NCBI GenBank assembly: GCA_934247115.1
Contig: CAKQIY010000011.1
Location: forward strand, 1-64,000
Length of the DNA: 64,000 nucleotides
Reading direction: 5' to 3'
Source: an uncultured Coprococcus sp.
GTDB taxonomy: Bacteria > Bacillota > Clostridia > Lachnospirales > Lachnospiraceae
The notes beneath the pieces were generated by a model. It made no database searches. It was not told the origin of the DNA and saw only the letters and a list, made by a program, of their open reading frames with translations. A program made the position numbers and the translations under genes. This document shows, one piece after another, positions 1 through 8,851 of this stretch (position 1 is the first letter of the stretch; each line of letters begins with the position of its first letter).

Positions 1-425
1 CTGTAGTGGTCGGCGTGGTCGGAAGTGTTGTGGGCAAGCATGTCGAACACGTATTTCTTCAGCTTGTCGCCGTCCTCACAGGTGAATATAGGCTGGTTCT
101 GAGTAAGCCCGATACTGCTCAGTGTGTCGTGGGCGCATCTGCCCGAAAATCCAAACCATACATAACGCCATGGATGGTGTTCGTCCGATATATATGTGGC
201 AGGGGTGTCCGGTTCGATGAGGAATCCCTGCCCTTTTTTCAAATGATAGTGGGCGCCCTTCACATAGAAGTCGCCCTCCCCCTCAAGAACAAAATGTATA
301 AGGTAGAATGTCTTGACCGCCGGACCTGCCTTGTGCAGCGGCTCGGTTATCGAATGTCCGAACACATTCAGGTAGAGGTCTGTGTCATTCTCCTGGGGAA
401 ATTCCATTACGATCTTGTTTTCCAT
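1..425 (-). CDS. AraC-family transcriptional regulator, N-terminal part (runs off the window)
   Basis: The minus strand is open from an ATG at 425 to the window edge, about 141 codons, with no stop. The translation looks like the cupin-type sensing and dimerisation domain of AraC regulators: a beta-rich stretch with FLIEPDTPATYIS, then WRYVWFGFSG, which is typical of the AraC N-terminal family. The C-terminal double helix-turn-helix would lie outside the window. GTGGAG sits about 8 nt before the ATG. It is transcribed away from galK. By family knowledge such proteins often bind a sugar and control adjacent sugar genes, so regulation of the gal genes is plausible but unproven. Confidence 0.8.
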   Translation of the reverse strand, partial: MENKIVMEFPQENDTDLYLNVFGHSITEPLHKAGPAVKTFYLIHFVLEGEGDFYVKGAHYHLKKGQGFLIEPDTPATYISDEHHPWRYVWFGFSGRCAHDTLSSIGLTQNQPIFTCEDGDKLKKYVFDMLAHNTSDHADHY

Positions 426-450
426 TTTACAAACTCCACAGTTTTTTTAA

Positions 451-510
451 TAAATTGACTTTCTAAATTGACTTTCTAAATTGACTTTCTAAATTGACTT
501 TCTAAATTGG
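451..510. repeat. 13-bp tandem direct repeat, 4.6 copies
   Basis: The unit TAAATTGACTTTC is repeated perfectly at 451-463, 464-476, 477-489 and 490-502, followed by a partial copy at 503-510. It lies just upstream of the ribosome site of the AraC-type gene on the minus strand. Each unit carries a TTGACT hexamer on the plus strand. Copy-number change would alter the length of the regulator's leader. Confidence 0.95.
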
Positions 511-544
511 CATCAAAAATTAGTCTGATAATCTTGAGGAGATT

Positions 545-643
545 TCAGAAAATGTCATCAAATACTTCTATTTGGGAATCCTCTGGAAGATTTTCGTATT
601 GTTCTAAATTCATGAGATCTGAACTTTTCTGTAATGCAGGCAT
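545..643 (-). pseudogene. Uma2-family (DUF820) N-terminal remnant
   Basis: A 32-codon minus-strand frame reads MPALQKSSDLMNLEQY then ENLPEDSQIEVFDDIF before a stop at 545. The pattern 'YxxLPEDxxxEVFDG' is the conserved N-terminus of Uma2-family putative nucleases, which are normally around 190 residues. Here the frame stops right after the motif, and I see no continuation in the AT-rich sequence beyond. No good ribosome site precedes it. I read it as a decayed fragment. A chance match cannot be excluded because the piece is so short. The rest of 426-925 holds only the tandem repeat and AT-rich sequence in which I could not place a convincing galK promoter. Confidence 0.45.
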
Positions 644-925
644 ATGAACACATTCTTTCATTATAATATATAAGAGTATAACATACATGCAGCCAGATTA
701 TCCATAAAATAATAAGTTCTATCAGAAAAACAATCTAACAAATGGACATATATTTGCAACGCTATGCCATGTTCAAAATCTGTATATTGTTATAGAATTA
801 TATTCACAAAGCAAGAAGCGCAACGGTGTAGCGCAGAAAAAGCGCGCAATATGGACAACGAAAGAACGGACATTAAGGAAAAACAACGAAAATAATAAAA
901 ACGGAGAAAGGCGGAGTTACAGAAA

Positions 926-2215
926 ATGAAGAAGATTGAAGAATTAAAAAAGATAATATCAGGTGGAGAGTTTGACGAGAAGCTTGCTCAGATCTATCTC
1001 GACAAGGATATGATCCCATACAACAGGGAGAGATACGTAAAGGCACTTGACAAGTTTGTTGAGTTATTCGGAGATCAGGAGGTTGCCATCTACAGCGCTC
1101 CTGGAAGAAGTGAGGTATGTGGAAACCACACAGACCATCAGAACGGACATGTACTTGCAACTTCTATCAACCTTGATGCCATAGCAGTTGTGGCACCTAG
1201 AGAGGACGGCGTGATCGAGCTCGTGTCAGACGATATGCCAAAGGAAGTTATCAATGTAAATGATATCGAGCAGGACTCTGCACTTGAGGGAACAACAACA
1301 GCGCTTATCAAGGGTGTTGTTGCAGGAATCAGAGATTACGGATTCAAGGTAGGCGGATTCACAGCATTTGTTACAAGCGACGTGCTCATGGGAGCAGGAA
1401 TGTCATCATCAGCAGCATTTGAGAGTCTTATAGGAACTATCCTTTCAGGTCTCTACAACGAGATGAGAGTTTCATCTGTAGATGTTGCGAAGATCGGACA
1501 GTATGCAGAGAATGTTTACTTCGGCAAGCCATGCGGACTGATGGATCAGATGGCATGTGCAGTCGGCGGACTTATATATATCGACTTCTTCGACAAGGCC
1601 AATCCTGTTATCAAGCAGGTCCCTGTTGACTTTGAGGCTCATCAGTACAGCCTGTGTATCGTTGATACAAAGGGTTCACATGCAGACCTCACAGACGACT
1701 ACGCAGCAATCCCTGCAGAGATGAAGCAGGTTGCAAATTACTTCGGCGAGGAACTCCTCAGCAGAGTTTCAGAGGAGGATTTCATCAGCAAGGTTGGTGA
1801 GATGAGAGCCAGCGGCAAGGTGAATGACAGAGCAGTCCTTCGTGCGCTTCACTTCTACACAGAGCAGGACAGAGTTGCAGAGGGTGTTGCAGCACTTGAG
1901 AATCAGGAATTTGACCATTTCCTCGATGTTATAAAGAGAAGCGGAGATTCATCATTCAAGCTTCTTCAGAATATATACAGCGCAAAGGATCCACTCACAC
2001 AGAATGTATCAATAGCACTTGGCTTCTCAGAGAAGTTCATCGGCGACAATGGCGTATGCAGAGTACATGGCGGTGGATTTGCCGGAACAATTCAGGCATT
2101 TGTCAAGAATGCGGCTGTTGCTGAGTACAAGAAGAACATCGAGTCGATCTTTGGAGAGGGTGCGTGCCACGTTCTCAAGGTAAGACCTTACGGCGGAATA
2201 AAGGTAGTTGAATAG
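926..2215 (+). CDS. galK: Galactokinase
   Basis: Galactokinase (EC 2.7.1.6) phosphorylates alpha-D-galactose at C1 with ATP, the first committed Leloir step in the cytoplasm. The 429-residue product is a GHMP kinase: the galactose signature APGRSEVCGNHTDHQNGH (about residues 58-75), the ATP-binding loop GAGMSSSAAFES near 155, and the C-terminal GHMP motif VHGGGFAGTIQAF near 380. The ATG at 926 follows a purine-rich GGAGAAAGGCGGAG ribosome site. It is the first of three Leloir genes on this strand (galK-galT-galE). The product can also feed UDP-galactose to the glycan operon downstream. Confidence 0.97.
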   Translation: MKKIEELKKIISGGEFDEKLAQIYLDKDMIPYNRERYVKALDKFVELFGDQEVAIYSAPGRSEVCGNHTDHQNGHVLATSINLDAIAVVAPREDGVIELVSDDMPKEVINVNDIEQDSALEGTTTALIKGVVAGIRDYGFKVGGFTAFVTSDVLMGAGMSSSAAFESLIGTILSGLYNEMRVSSVDVAKIGQYAENVYFGKPCGLMDQMACAVGGLIYIDFFDKANPVIKQVPVDFEAHQYSLCIVDTKGSHADLTDDYAAIPAEMKQVANYFGEELLSRVSEEDFISKVGEMRASGKVNDRAVLRALHFYTEQDRVAEGVAALENQEFDHFLDVIKRSGDSSFKLLQNIYSAKDPLTQNVSIALGFSEKFIGDNGVCRVHGGGFAGTIQAFVKNAAVAEYKKNIESIFGEGACHVLKVRPYGGIKVVE

Positions 2216-2260
2216 ATATTTGCGAAACATAATACAGGTTTATGGGTTTCGCAAATATCT
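2214..2260 (+). other. Intercistronic RNA hairpin between galK and galT
   Basis: AGATATTTGCGAAAC (2214-2228) and GTTTCGCAAATATCT (2246-2260) form a perfect 15-bp stem with a 17-nt loop. The stem begins in the galK stop codon. There is no T-run after it, so it is not a normal intrinsic terminator. It could stabilise the galK message, guide processing, or block 3' exonucleases so galK and galT are expressed at different levels. Confidence 0.7.
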
Positions 2261-2304
2261 GTGCGAGAAAAATATAAGGATATGTAGAAAGAAGGGTTAC
2301 AATC

Positions 2305-3813
2305 ATGATAGATACAAACATCAAGCAGCTCGTTGAGTACGGAATTGCAAATGAGCTGATAGAGGAAGAGGACAGAATATACACGACCAACACCATCCTC
2401 GAGATGCTGAAGAAGGACAGCTACGAGGAGCCGGGTGAGGTGCCGGCTATAGATACACCTGAGAAGCTTGAGGAGTGTCTCAAGGGGATTCTGGATTACG
2501 CAGTTGAGAATGGACTTATCGCAGAGGATTCAGTTGTCCTCAGAGATCTGTTCGACACGAAGATCATGAATGCGTTGGTGCCAAAGCCAAGCCAGATCAT
2601 AAAGACATTCAGAGAGAAGTATGCAAAGTCCCCAGAGGAGGCGACAGACTTCTACTACAAGCTCAGCAGAGCTACAGATTACATCAGAACATACAGAGTT
2701 GCAAGGGATATCAAGTGGATAAAGCCTACAGAGTATGGCGATATCGACATCACGATCAACCTCTCAAAGCCTGAGAAGGATCCAAAGATGATCGCCCTTG
2801 CCAAGACCATGTCACAGTCGTCATATCCAAAGTGCCAGCTGTGTATGGAGAACGAGGGATATGCCGGAAGGATCAATCATCCTGCAAGAGAGAACCACAG
2901 GATCATCCCTATAGAGGTAAATGGCAGCAAGTGGGGATTCCAGTATTCTCCATATGTATATTACAATGAGCACTGTATCGTGTTCAACGGACAGCACATC
3001 CCTATGAAGATAGAGAAAGCCACATTCCAGAAGCTTTTCTCATTTGTGGGACAGTTCCCACATTACTTCCTGGGATCAAATGCAGACCTTCCTATAGTAG
3101 GAGGTTCGATCCTCACACACGACCACTTCCAGGGCGGCCGTTATACATTTGCCATGACAAAGGCACCTGTTGAGACAAAGGTTACATTTGCAGGATATGA
3201 GGATGTCGAGGCGGGAATCGTGAAGTGGCCTATGTCAGTCATCAGACTTGACGGAGAGAATCCGGACAGGATCATAGATCTTGCTGACAAGATCCTCGGT
3301 GCATGGAGAGGTTACACAGATGAGGATGCGTACATATTCGCTGAGACAGACGGCGAGCCACACAACACCATCACTCCGATTGCAAGAATGAGAGATGGCA
3401 AGTATGAGATGGACTTAGTCCTTCGTAACAACATCACCACAGAGGAGCATCCGCTTGGTCTCTATCATCCATGGGAGCAGTACCACAACATCAAGAAGGA
3501 GAATATCGGACTCATCGAGGTTATGGGACTTGCGGTCCTTCCTGCAAGACTCAAGGGCGAGATGGAAGAGCTGGCAGAGGTTCTTGTGGCAGGAGGAGAC
3601 ATCAAGGCTCATGAGAATATCGCAAAGCATTACGACTGGGTACAGACTTTCATAGGAAAGTACGACATAAATGCAGACAACGTACACAAGATACTTCAGG
3701 ATGAGATCGGCGATGTATTTGCCAAGATCCTTGAGTGCGCAGGCGTATATAAGAGAGATGAGGCTGGAAAGGCTGCATTCCTCAAGTTCGTAGATTATGT
3801 GAATGCACAGTAA
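2305..3813 (+). CDS. galT: UDP-glucose--hexose-1-phosphate uridylyltransferase (class II GalT)
   Basis: GalT (EC 2.7.7.12) swaps UMP between UDP-glucose and galactose-1-phosphate. The 502-residue protein is the long Firmicutes class II type (about 500 residues, against about 350 for E. coli GalT). It carries the motif GSILTHDHFQGG near residue 270, in place of the classical HPH motif, and conserved C-terminal blocks such as ADLPIVG and HNTITPIAR. The ATG at 2305 follows AAGAAGGG. It sits 89 nt after galK, with a strong hairpin in between, and upstream of galE, which has its own promoter. Confidence 0.96.
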   Translation: MIDTNIKQLVEYGIANELIEEEDRIYTTNTILEMLKKDSYEEPGEVPAIDTPEKLEECLKGILDYAVENGLIAEDSVVLRDLFDTKIMNALVPKPSQIIKTFREKYAKSPEEATDFYYKLSRATDYIRTYRVARDIKWIKPTEYGDIDITINLSKPEKDPKMIALAKTMSQSSYPKCQLCMENEGYAGRINHPARENHRIIPIEVNGSKWGFQYSPYVYYNEHCIVFNGQHIPMKIEKATFQKLFSFVGQFPHYFLGSNADLPIVGGSILTHDHFQGGRYTFAMTKAPVETKVTFAGYEDVEAGIVKWPMSVIRLDGENPDRIIDLADKILGAWRGYTDEDAYIFAETDGEPHNTITPIARMRDGKYEMDLVLRNNITTEEHPLGLYHPWEQYHNIKKENIGLIEVMGLAVLPARLKGEMEELAEVLVAGGDIKAHENIAKHYDWVQTFIGKYDINADNVHKILQDEIGDVFAKILECAGVYKRDEAGKAAFLKFVDYVNAQ

Positions 3814-3898
3814 TATAGTGTGCACTAAAAATGCAATAATATAGGTGTATCTGTGACAGACGTATTCCATAACTAATATTTATTAATGCCACATTCCA

Positions 3899-3927
3899 TT
3901 GTGCATAACAGGATGTAGTGGTATAGT
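3899..3927 (+). promoter_or_regulatory. SigA-type promoter for galE
   Basis: TTGTGC (3899-3904), a 17-nt spacer and TATAGT (3922-3927) lie in the 255-nt galT-galE gap. The leader would be about 135 nt long and contains a small hairpin (GTGCT/AGCAC). This lets galE be transcribed apart from galKT. Confidence 0.6.
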
Positions 3928-4068
3928 GTTGGAGAAAACGTCATTGCAAAATAAAAATGTTTATAAACTGGTGATCGACATTTGCGCAAGACATGAACAG
4001 TGCTCCGAAAAGCACGGGTGTCCGGCAGATGGTTATGAGTCACAGTATCATAAAGGAGGAAAAACATT

Positions 4069-5085
4069 ATGAAGATTTTAGTAACAGGCGGAGCAGGTTA
4101 TATAGGAAGTCATACATGTGTTGAGCTGCTTAATGCAGGCTACGAGGTAGTCATTCTCGACAACCTTTACAATGCCAGCGAGAAGGCAGTCGACAGAATC
4201 AAGGAGATCACAGGAAAGAATCTCACATTCTACAAGGCAGATATCCTTGACAAGGAAGCTATGGACAAGATATTTGCGGATGAGAAGCCTGATTGTGTAA
4301 TACATTTTGCAGGACTCAAGGCAGTTGGCGAGTCAGTAGCAAAGCCACTTGAGTACTATCAGAACAACATCACAGGAACTCTTAATCTGTGCGAGGTTAT
4401 GAGAAAGAACGGATGCAAGAACATCATCTTCTCATCATCAGCTACAGTATACGGCAATCCTGCATTTATCCCTATCACAGAGGAGTGTCCAAAGGGAACA
4501 CCTACAAATCCATATGGCTGGACAAAGTGGATGATCGAGCAGATCCTCACAGACCTCCACACAGCAGATCCAGAGTGGAACGTGATACTTCTCCGTTACT
4601 TCAACCCAATCGGAGCTCATAAGAGCGGTCTTATCGGAGAGGATCCAAAGGGAATTCCTAACAACCTTCTTCCATATGTTGCACAGGTTGCAATCGGAAA
4701 GCTTCAGAGTGTTGGAGTATTTGGCAATGATTATGACACACCGGACGGAACAGGTGTGAGAGATTACATCCATGTAGTAGACCTTGCAGTTGGCCATGTA
4801 AAGGCTATCAACAAGATCAAGGAGAATCCTGGAGTTAAGGTATACAACCTTGGAACAGGCAATGGCTACAGCGTCCTCGATGTTATCAAGGCATTCAGCA
4901 AGGCATGTGGACATGACGTTCCATATGTGATCAAGGACAGACGCCCTGGCGACATCGCAACATGCTACTCAGACGCTTCACTTGCCAAGAAGGAGCTTGG
5001 CTGGGAGGCTCAGTACGGAATCGAGGAGATGTGTGCTGACTCATGGAAGTGGCAGTCGATGAATCCAAATGGATATAATGACTAA
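4069..5085 (+). CDS. galE: UDP-glucose 4-epimerase
   Basis: GalE (EC 5.1.3.2) interconverts UDP-glucose and UDP-galactose through an NAD-bound 4-keto intermediate. The 338 residues match the family length. The Rossmann loop GGAGYIGSHTCVELL sits at residues 7-21, the catalytic Ser/Thr region is SSSATVYG near 125, and the Y-x3-K pair is in NPYGWTKW near 149-153. A strong AAAGGAGG precedes the ATG. It closes the Leloir pathway. As the source of UDP-galactose it also supplies the UDP-galactopyranose mutase encoded 9 kb downstream. An intrinsic terminator follows. Confidence 0.97.
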   Translation: MKILVTGGAGYIGSHTCVELLNAGYEVVILDNLYNASEKAVDRIKEITGKNLTFYKADILDKEAMDKIFADEKPDCVIHFAGLKAVGESVAKPLEYYQNNITGTLNLCEVMRKNGCKNIIFSSSATVYGNPAFIPITEECPKGTPTNPYGWTKWMIEQILTDLHTADPEWNVILLRYFNPIGAHKSGLIGEDPKGIPNNLLPYVAQVAIGKLQSVGVFGNDYDTPDGTGVRDYIHVVDLAVGHVKAINKIKENPGVKVYNLGTGNGYSVLDVIKAFSKACGHDVPYVIKDRRPGDIATCYSDASLAKKELGWEAQYGIEEMCADSWKWQSMNPNGYND

Positions 5086-5113
5086 TTCCAAAATATAAAT
5101 AACATAAAGTGAC

Positions 5114-5167
5114 AGAGCACCGACAAATACTATATATAATCAGATGTAGATTTGCCGGTGCTCTTTT
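5114..5167 (+). terminator. Intrinsic terminator after galE
   Basis: AGAGCACCG at 5114 pairs with CGGTGCTCT ending at about 5164, extended by CAAAT/ATTTG across a single mismatch, and TTTT follows. It separates the gal genes from the glycan operon. Confidence 0.85.
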
Positions 5168-5174
5168 CTGCGTA

Positions 5175-5203
5175 TTGACTTTTTAAAAGAGACGTTGTAT
5201 AAG
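5175..5203 (+). promoter_or_regulatory. SigA-type promoter of the surface-glycan operon
   Basis: TTGACT (5175-5180), a 17-nt spacer and TATAAG (5198-5203) lie just after the galE terminator and about 95 nt before the first glycosyltransferase start. I see no other good promoter up to 14.4 kb on this strand, so the seven genes 5298-14383 probably form one transcript. Confidence 0.75.
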
Positions 5204-5297
5204 TAAGTAAACTACGCTTTCTGCGGTTATTGGTTGGATTTTGTATTGCAGCAGTGTAAAAAGGCTGCATTTTAGTATAGTTACAGGTGTTTGTTAT

Positions 5298-6077
5298 ATG
5301 AAATTAGAGATACTTCTTTCCTGTATGAATCTTCAGGACGAAGACATAATAGAGAGATCCAGGATAGAGTCAGATACAATTATTGTTAATCAGTGTGATC
5401 ATGATGATTACAGCGAGACTGAGAAGAATGGTCACAGGATCAGGACCTGGTCGGTGAATGACAGGGGGCTGACCAAGAGCAGGAATTATGCGATACAGAG
5501 ATCTGAGGCGGACATCTGTCTGCTGTGTGACGATGACGAGGTGTTCGCAGACAACTATGAGACTGGAATACTGACTGCATATAAAGATATCCCGGATGCA
5601 GATGTCATTATATTTAATATAGGTAACAGACCTGCACATTGGGGAGATATTCCAAAGAGACTTGGATACCTTGACCTGATGCATGTGGCTTCATGGCAGA
5701 TATCATTCCGCAGACAGAGCCTGATAGAGAATGATGTGTATTTTGACGAGCGCATGGGCGCGGGTTCCGGGAATGGCGCAGAGGAGGAATTCCGATTCCT
5801 CACAGACTGCAGGAAGAAAAAGCTGGCGATATATTATGTGCCGTTTGCCATAGCAGATGTGGCCCAGACGAAATCAACATGGTTCAAGGGTTACAACGAG
5901 GAGTTTTTCATTAACAGGGGCAATACTACAAGGTACATCATGGGATATGTTCCGGCTGTATTGTACGCTGCATATTACAGCGTGAGAAAGAGACATCAGT
6001 TTGACAATGACATTTCATGGTTTAAGGCCTTCAGACTTATAATGAAGGGCGTACATGAGAATAGGTTAGGTAGATGA
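5298..6077 (+). CDS. Glycosyltransferase, GT2-like
   Basis: This predicted 259-residue cytoplasmic glycosyltransferase has a GT-A-like layout: an early DTIIVNQC strand, the metal-binding acidic motif CDDDEVF near residue 79, and an acceptor-region motif MGAGSGNGAEEEFRF near 160. The open frame extends upstream to a TTG at 5241, but that start has no ribosome site. The ATG at 5298 has AGGTGT 8 nt upstream and begins with a typical beta strand, MKLEILLSCMN, so I use it. It is the first gene of the glycan operon. Its stop overlaps the next ATG by 4 nt (ATGA), which suggests translational coupling. The donor sugar cannot be told from sequence. Confidence 0.85.
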   Translation: MKLEILLSCMNLQDEDIIERSRIESDTIIVNQCDHDDYSETEKNGHRIRTWSVNDRGLTKSRNYAIQRSEADICLLCDDDEVFADNYETGILTAYKDIPDADVIIFNIGNRPAHWGDIPKRLGYLDLMHVASWQISFRRQSLIENDVYFDERMGAGSGNGAEEEFRFLTDCRKKKLAIYYVPFAIADVAQTKSTWFKGYNEEFFINRGNTTRYIMGYVPAVLYAAYYSVRKRHQFDNDISWFKAFRLIMKGVHENRLGR

Positions 6078-7111
6078 TTATGAGTGAGAAAATATTAAGC
6101 GTGATAATTCCGTCCTACAACAGCAGACCATACCTGGACAAATGTCTGGGTTCACTGGTAGTTCCGGATATCATGGATAAGCTGGATGTGATAGTAGTGA
6201 ACGATGGTTCAACAGATGGAAGTGAAAGTATCTGTGATGATTATATCGTAAAGTATCCTGACAGCTTTTCTCTTATTAATAAAGAGAATGGAGGACATGG
6301 ATCAGCAATCAATGCCGGCGCGGAGAAGGCACGGGGCAGGTATATGAAGGTTCTTGACGCCGATGACTGGTTTCTCACTGAGAGCATTCCGGAGTTTGTA
6401 AGCAGGCTTGAGAGTGCACAGGCTGATGTGGTGCTCACTTGTCATCACACCATCAATATAACAACCGGTGAGGTGAAGAACTGGCGATGCTTTCCCGATG
6501 AATTTGACAGAGAGTACACTATGGAAGAGATCATGGCAGACTGGAAGAAGTTTGACAGAAGTCTTACATTCCATGGAATAACATATAGAACGCAGTTTTA
6601 CAGAGAACATGGAGTAAAGCTGGCAGAGAAGGTGTTTTATGAGGATCACGAGTACGCGACATATCCATGCTGCGTAGCAGGATCCGTGTTGCCACTGGAT
6701 TTATTTGTGTATGAATACAGGATAGGGGATGTATCCCAGAGTGTGTCTGCGCAGAATCAGCTAAAGAGGATAGATCATACCAAGATGGTTATCGTGAAGA
6801 TGCTGAAGAACAGAGAGGCTATAACCGATCAGTGGGCCATAGAATACTGTGATAAGAAGATACATCTGTTGCTGCTGAGCTTCATGGTAACCTCCATGCT
6901 GTGCGATTCCGACAGAAAGAGAGGTGTTGCACGGGTAGATCAGCTTATGAGTTATATAGCAAAGAAGGATCGGCATGTTGTTGACATGACATTGAAGCAC
7001 TATAAGATATTGAAGCTTCTGAATGCTGCACACGTGGGTCTGGAAGGCTACAACAGAATGCTTAATTCAAAGCTTTACAACAAGGTAAGGCATAATAAGA
7101 GTTTTGAATAG
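6074..7111 (+). CDS. Glycosyltransferase family 2
   Basis: A 345-residue GT2 enzyme. The first strand is LSVIIPSYNSRPYLDKCL, followed by the nucleotide-binding VVNDGSTDGSE and the metal-binding LDADDWF near residue 95. A YEDHEYATYP segment near 190 fits the catalytic-base 'ED' region. Translation may start at 6074 (ATGATTATG) or 6080. The 4-nt overlap with the preceding gene favours coupling. Such enzymes add one sugar to a lipid-linked glycan at the inner face of the membrane. The ABC exporter genes directly downstream support a role in the exported polymer. Sugar specificity is unknown. Confidence 0.92.
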   Translation: MIMSEKILSVIIPSYNSRPYLDKCLGSLVVPDIMDKLDVIVVNDGSTDGSESICDDYIVKYPDSFSLINKENGGHGSAINAGAEKARGRYMKVLDADDWFLTESIPEFVSRLESAQADVVLTCHHTINITTGEVKNWRCFPDEFDREYTMEEIMADWKKFDRSLTFHGITYRTQFYREHGVKLAEKVFYEDHEYATYPCCVAGSVLPLDLFVYEYRIGDVSQSVSAQNQLKRIDHTKMVIVKMLKNREAITDQWAIEYCDKKIHLLLLSFMVTSMLCDSDRKRGVARVDQLMSYIAKKDRHVVDMTLKHYKILKLLNAAHVGLEGYNRMLNSKLYNKVRHNKSFE

Positions 7112-7136
7112 ATTTACGATGGAGGATTAACGTCAA

Positions 7137-7925
7137 ATGAAAGTAAAAAGCGGAAGCTTTTTGGAAGTTTTTAATTATAAAGATCTTCTAAAGCAGCTTG
7201 TCTCAAGAGACATAAAGTTAAAATATAGAAGAAGTTTCTTAGGTTATGTATGGAGTATACTGAATCCACTGCTTATCATGATCGTCATGGTTATAGTATT
7301 CTCCAAGATGTTCAACAGATCTATACCACATTTCCCTGTATACCTTTTTGCAGGACGAATCCTGTATGAATTTGTAATAGGTGCATGTGGTAAGGCTCTG
7401 GGAAGCATAACAGATAACTCATCACTGCTCAAGAAGACGTATGTTTCAAAGTTTATGTTCCCATTAGCAAAGATCACAAGTTCACTTGTCGACTGTCTGT
7501 TTTCACTGGGAGCGTTTCTTATAGTTATCATATTTACACGTTCACCATTTTACTGGACCATGCTGCTGTTCCCATTTATATTTCTTCAGGCATATATATT
7601 CGCCTGTGGAATGGGATTTTTTCTGGCACAGCTTCACGTGTTCTTCAGGGATACAAGATATATATGGAATGCGGTGACAACTGCATGGATGTACTGTTCT
7701 GCCATATTCTATCCGATAAGCATGCTGCCGGACTGGCTGAAGTTCTTAGTAAATTACTTCAATCCGCTGTATGTGTATATCAAGCAGTTCAGATGCATAG
7801 CACATCAGGGAGTTATGCCTGATCTTGTAACTATAGGGCTGGGATTCTTCTACGCATTTGTTTTCTTTGGACTGGGAGTGCTCTGCTTTAAGAAGAATCA
7901 GGACAAGTTCATTCTGTATATTTAG
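7137..7925 (+). CDS. ABC-2 type polysaccharide export permease (Wzm/TagG type)
   Basis: A 262-residue integral membrane protein with about six hydrophobic spans and the typical N-terminal cytoplasmic block LKYRRSFLGYVWSILNPL of ABC-2 exporters. By family, this permease forms a channel with the ATPase encoded next and moves an undecaprenyl-linked polysaccharide across the membrane. GGAGG lies upstream of the ATG. The end at 7925 abuts the ribosome site of the ATPase gene, so the pair is translated together. Confidence 0.93.
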   Translation: MKVKSGSFLEVFNYKDLLKQLVSRDIKLKYRRSFLGYVWSILNPLLIMIVMVIVFSKMFNRSIPHFPVYLFAGRILYEFVIGACGKALGSITDNSSLLKKTYVSKFMFPLAKITSSLVDCLFSLGAFLIVIIFTRSPFYWTMLLFPFIFLQAYIFACGMGFFLAQLHVFFRDTRYIWNAVTTAWMYCSAIFYPISMLPDWLKFLVNYFNPLYVYIKQFRCIAHQGVMPDLVTIGLGFFYAFVFFGLGVLCFKKNQDKFILYI

Positions 7926-7937
7926 GAGGTGCAGCAG

Positions 7938-8804
7938 TTGGCTAACGTAGAAGATAAGAAGAACGAGCTTGAAGAGAAAAAGATATTTACGTCGAATGCA
8001 CAGCGTGCAACCACTGTTGCCAGAGGCGAGACTATCATAGAGCTTAAGGATGTCACCATAAGGTTCAATAAGAATAACCTGAAGGTGGACAATCTGAAGG
8101 AGTATTTTATCAGACTTGTGACAAAACAGCTGATGTTCCAGGAGTTTATAGCACTCAAGGATATCAATCTTGATATAAAGAAGGGCGAGGCATGGGGCTT
8201 CGTCGGAACAAATGGCGCAGGAAAATCCACACTGCTCAAGGTTGTCAGCAGAATACTGAAGCCTGCAAGTGGAACTGTCAAGGTGTCGGGAACTGTGGCT
8301 GCGCTTATAGAGCTTGGAGCGGGAATCGATCCACAGCTTACAGCAAGAGAGAATATATATCTCAATGGAACTCTTCTGGGATATTCAAAGGCATTTATAG
8401 AGTCGAAGTTTGATGAGATAGTGGAATTCTCGGAACTTCAGGATTTTCTGGATTCACCGGTAAAGAATTTCTCATCCGGTATGAAAACTAGACTGGCGTT
8501 CTCAGTTGCCACAGCGGTAGAACCGGATATACTTATTGCCGATGAGATACTTGCGGTTGGAGATATGAGGTTCAAGAAGAAGTGTGCCGTCAAGATGAGT
8601 GCCATGCTGGAGAATGGAACAACACTGCTGTATGTATCCCACAATATAGCCTCTGTCAAGAAACAGTGCAATAAGGCTATGTGGCTGGATCACGGCAATG
8701 TGATCATGGCTGGAGATGTAGATACAGTATGTGATGCATTTAAAGCGGAGATGGATTCACCTACTCCGATATTGCTGCCTGCCAAGGGCAAGGATAAAAA
8801 ATAA
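7938..8804 (+). CDS. ABC transporter ATPase for polysaccharide export (Wzt/TagH type)
   Basis: A 288-residue nucleotide-binding protein with Walker A GTNGAGKST, signature NFSSGMKTRLAF, Walker B PDILIADE and the switch histidine in YVSHN. The insert before Walker A and the IELGAGIDPQLTARENIYLNG block are typical of Wzt/TagH. A GTG at 7929 is in frame but lies inside the AGGAGG at 7924-7929. The TTG at 7938, 8 nt after it, is the better start. The protein ends soon after the ATPase fold, so it lacks the C-terminal glycan-recognition domain of O9a-type Wzt. It pairs with the permease at 7137. Confidence 0.93.
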   Translation: MANVEDKKNELEEKKIFTSNAQRATTVARGETIIELKDVTIRFNKNNLKVDNLKEYFIRLVTKQLMFQEFIALKDINLDIKKGEAWGFVGTNGAGKSTLLKVVSRILKPASGTVKVSGTVAALIELGAGIDPQLTARENIYLNGTLLGYSKAFIESKFDEIVEFSELQDFLDSPVKNFSSGMKTRLAFSVATAVEPDILIADEILAVGDMRFKKKCAVKMSAMLENGTTLLYVSHNIASVKKQCNKAMWLDHGNVIMAGDVDTVCDAFKAEMDSPTPILLPAKGKDKK

Positions 8805-8851
8805 CAAAGATGTTAAGTAAAAATGATATACAACATAGGAGGATTGGAGCA

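Noticed and set aside
6..458. 150-codon plus-strand frame at the left edge
   Set aside because: It is antisense to the AraC-type gene, whose protein shows clear family motifs; the plus frame has no recognisable domain or ribosome site.
5241..5297. TTG-initiated N-terminal extension of the first glycosyltransferase
   Set aside because: No ribosome site precedes the TTG, and the extra 19 residues do not fit a GT-A N-terminus; the ATG at 5298 does.
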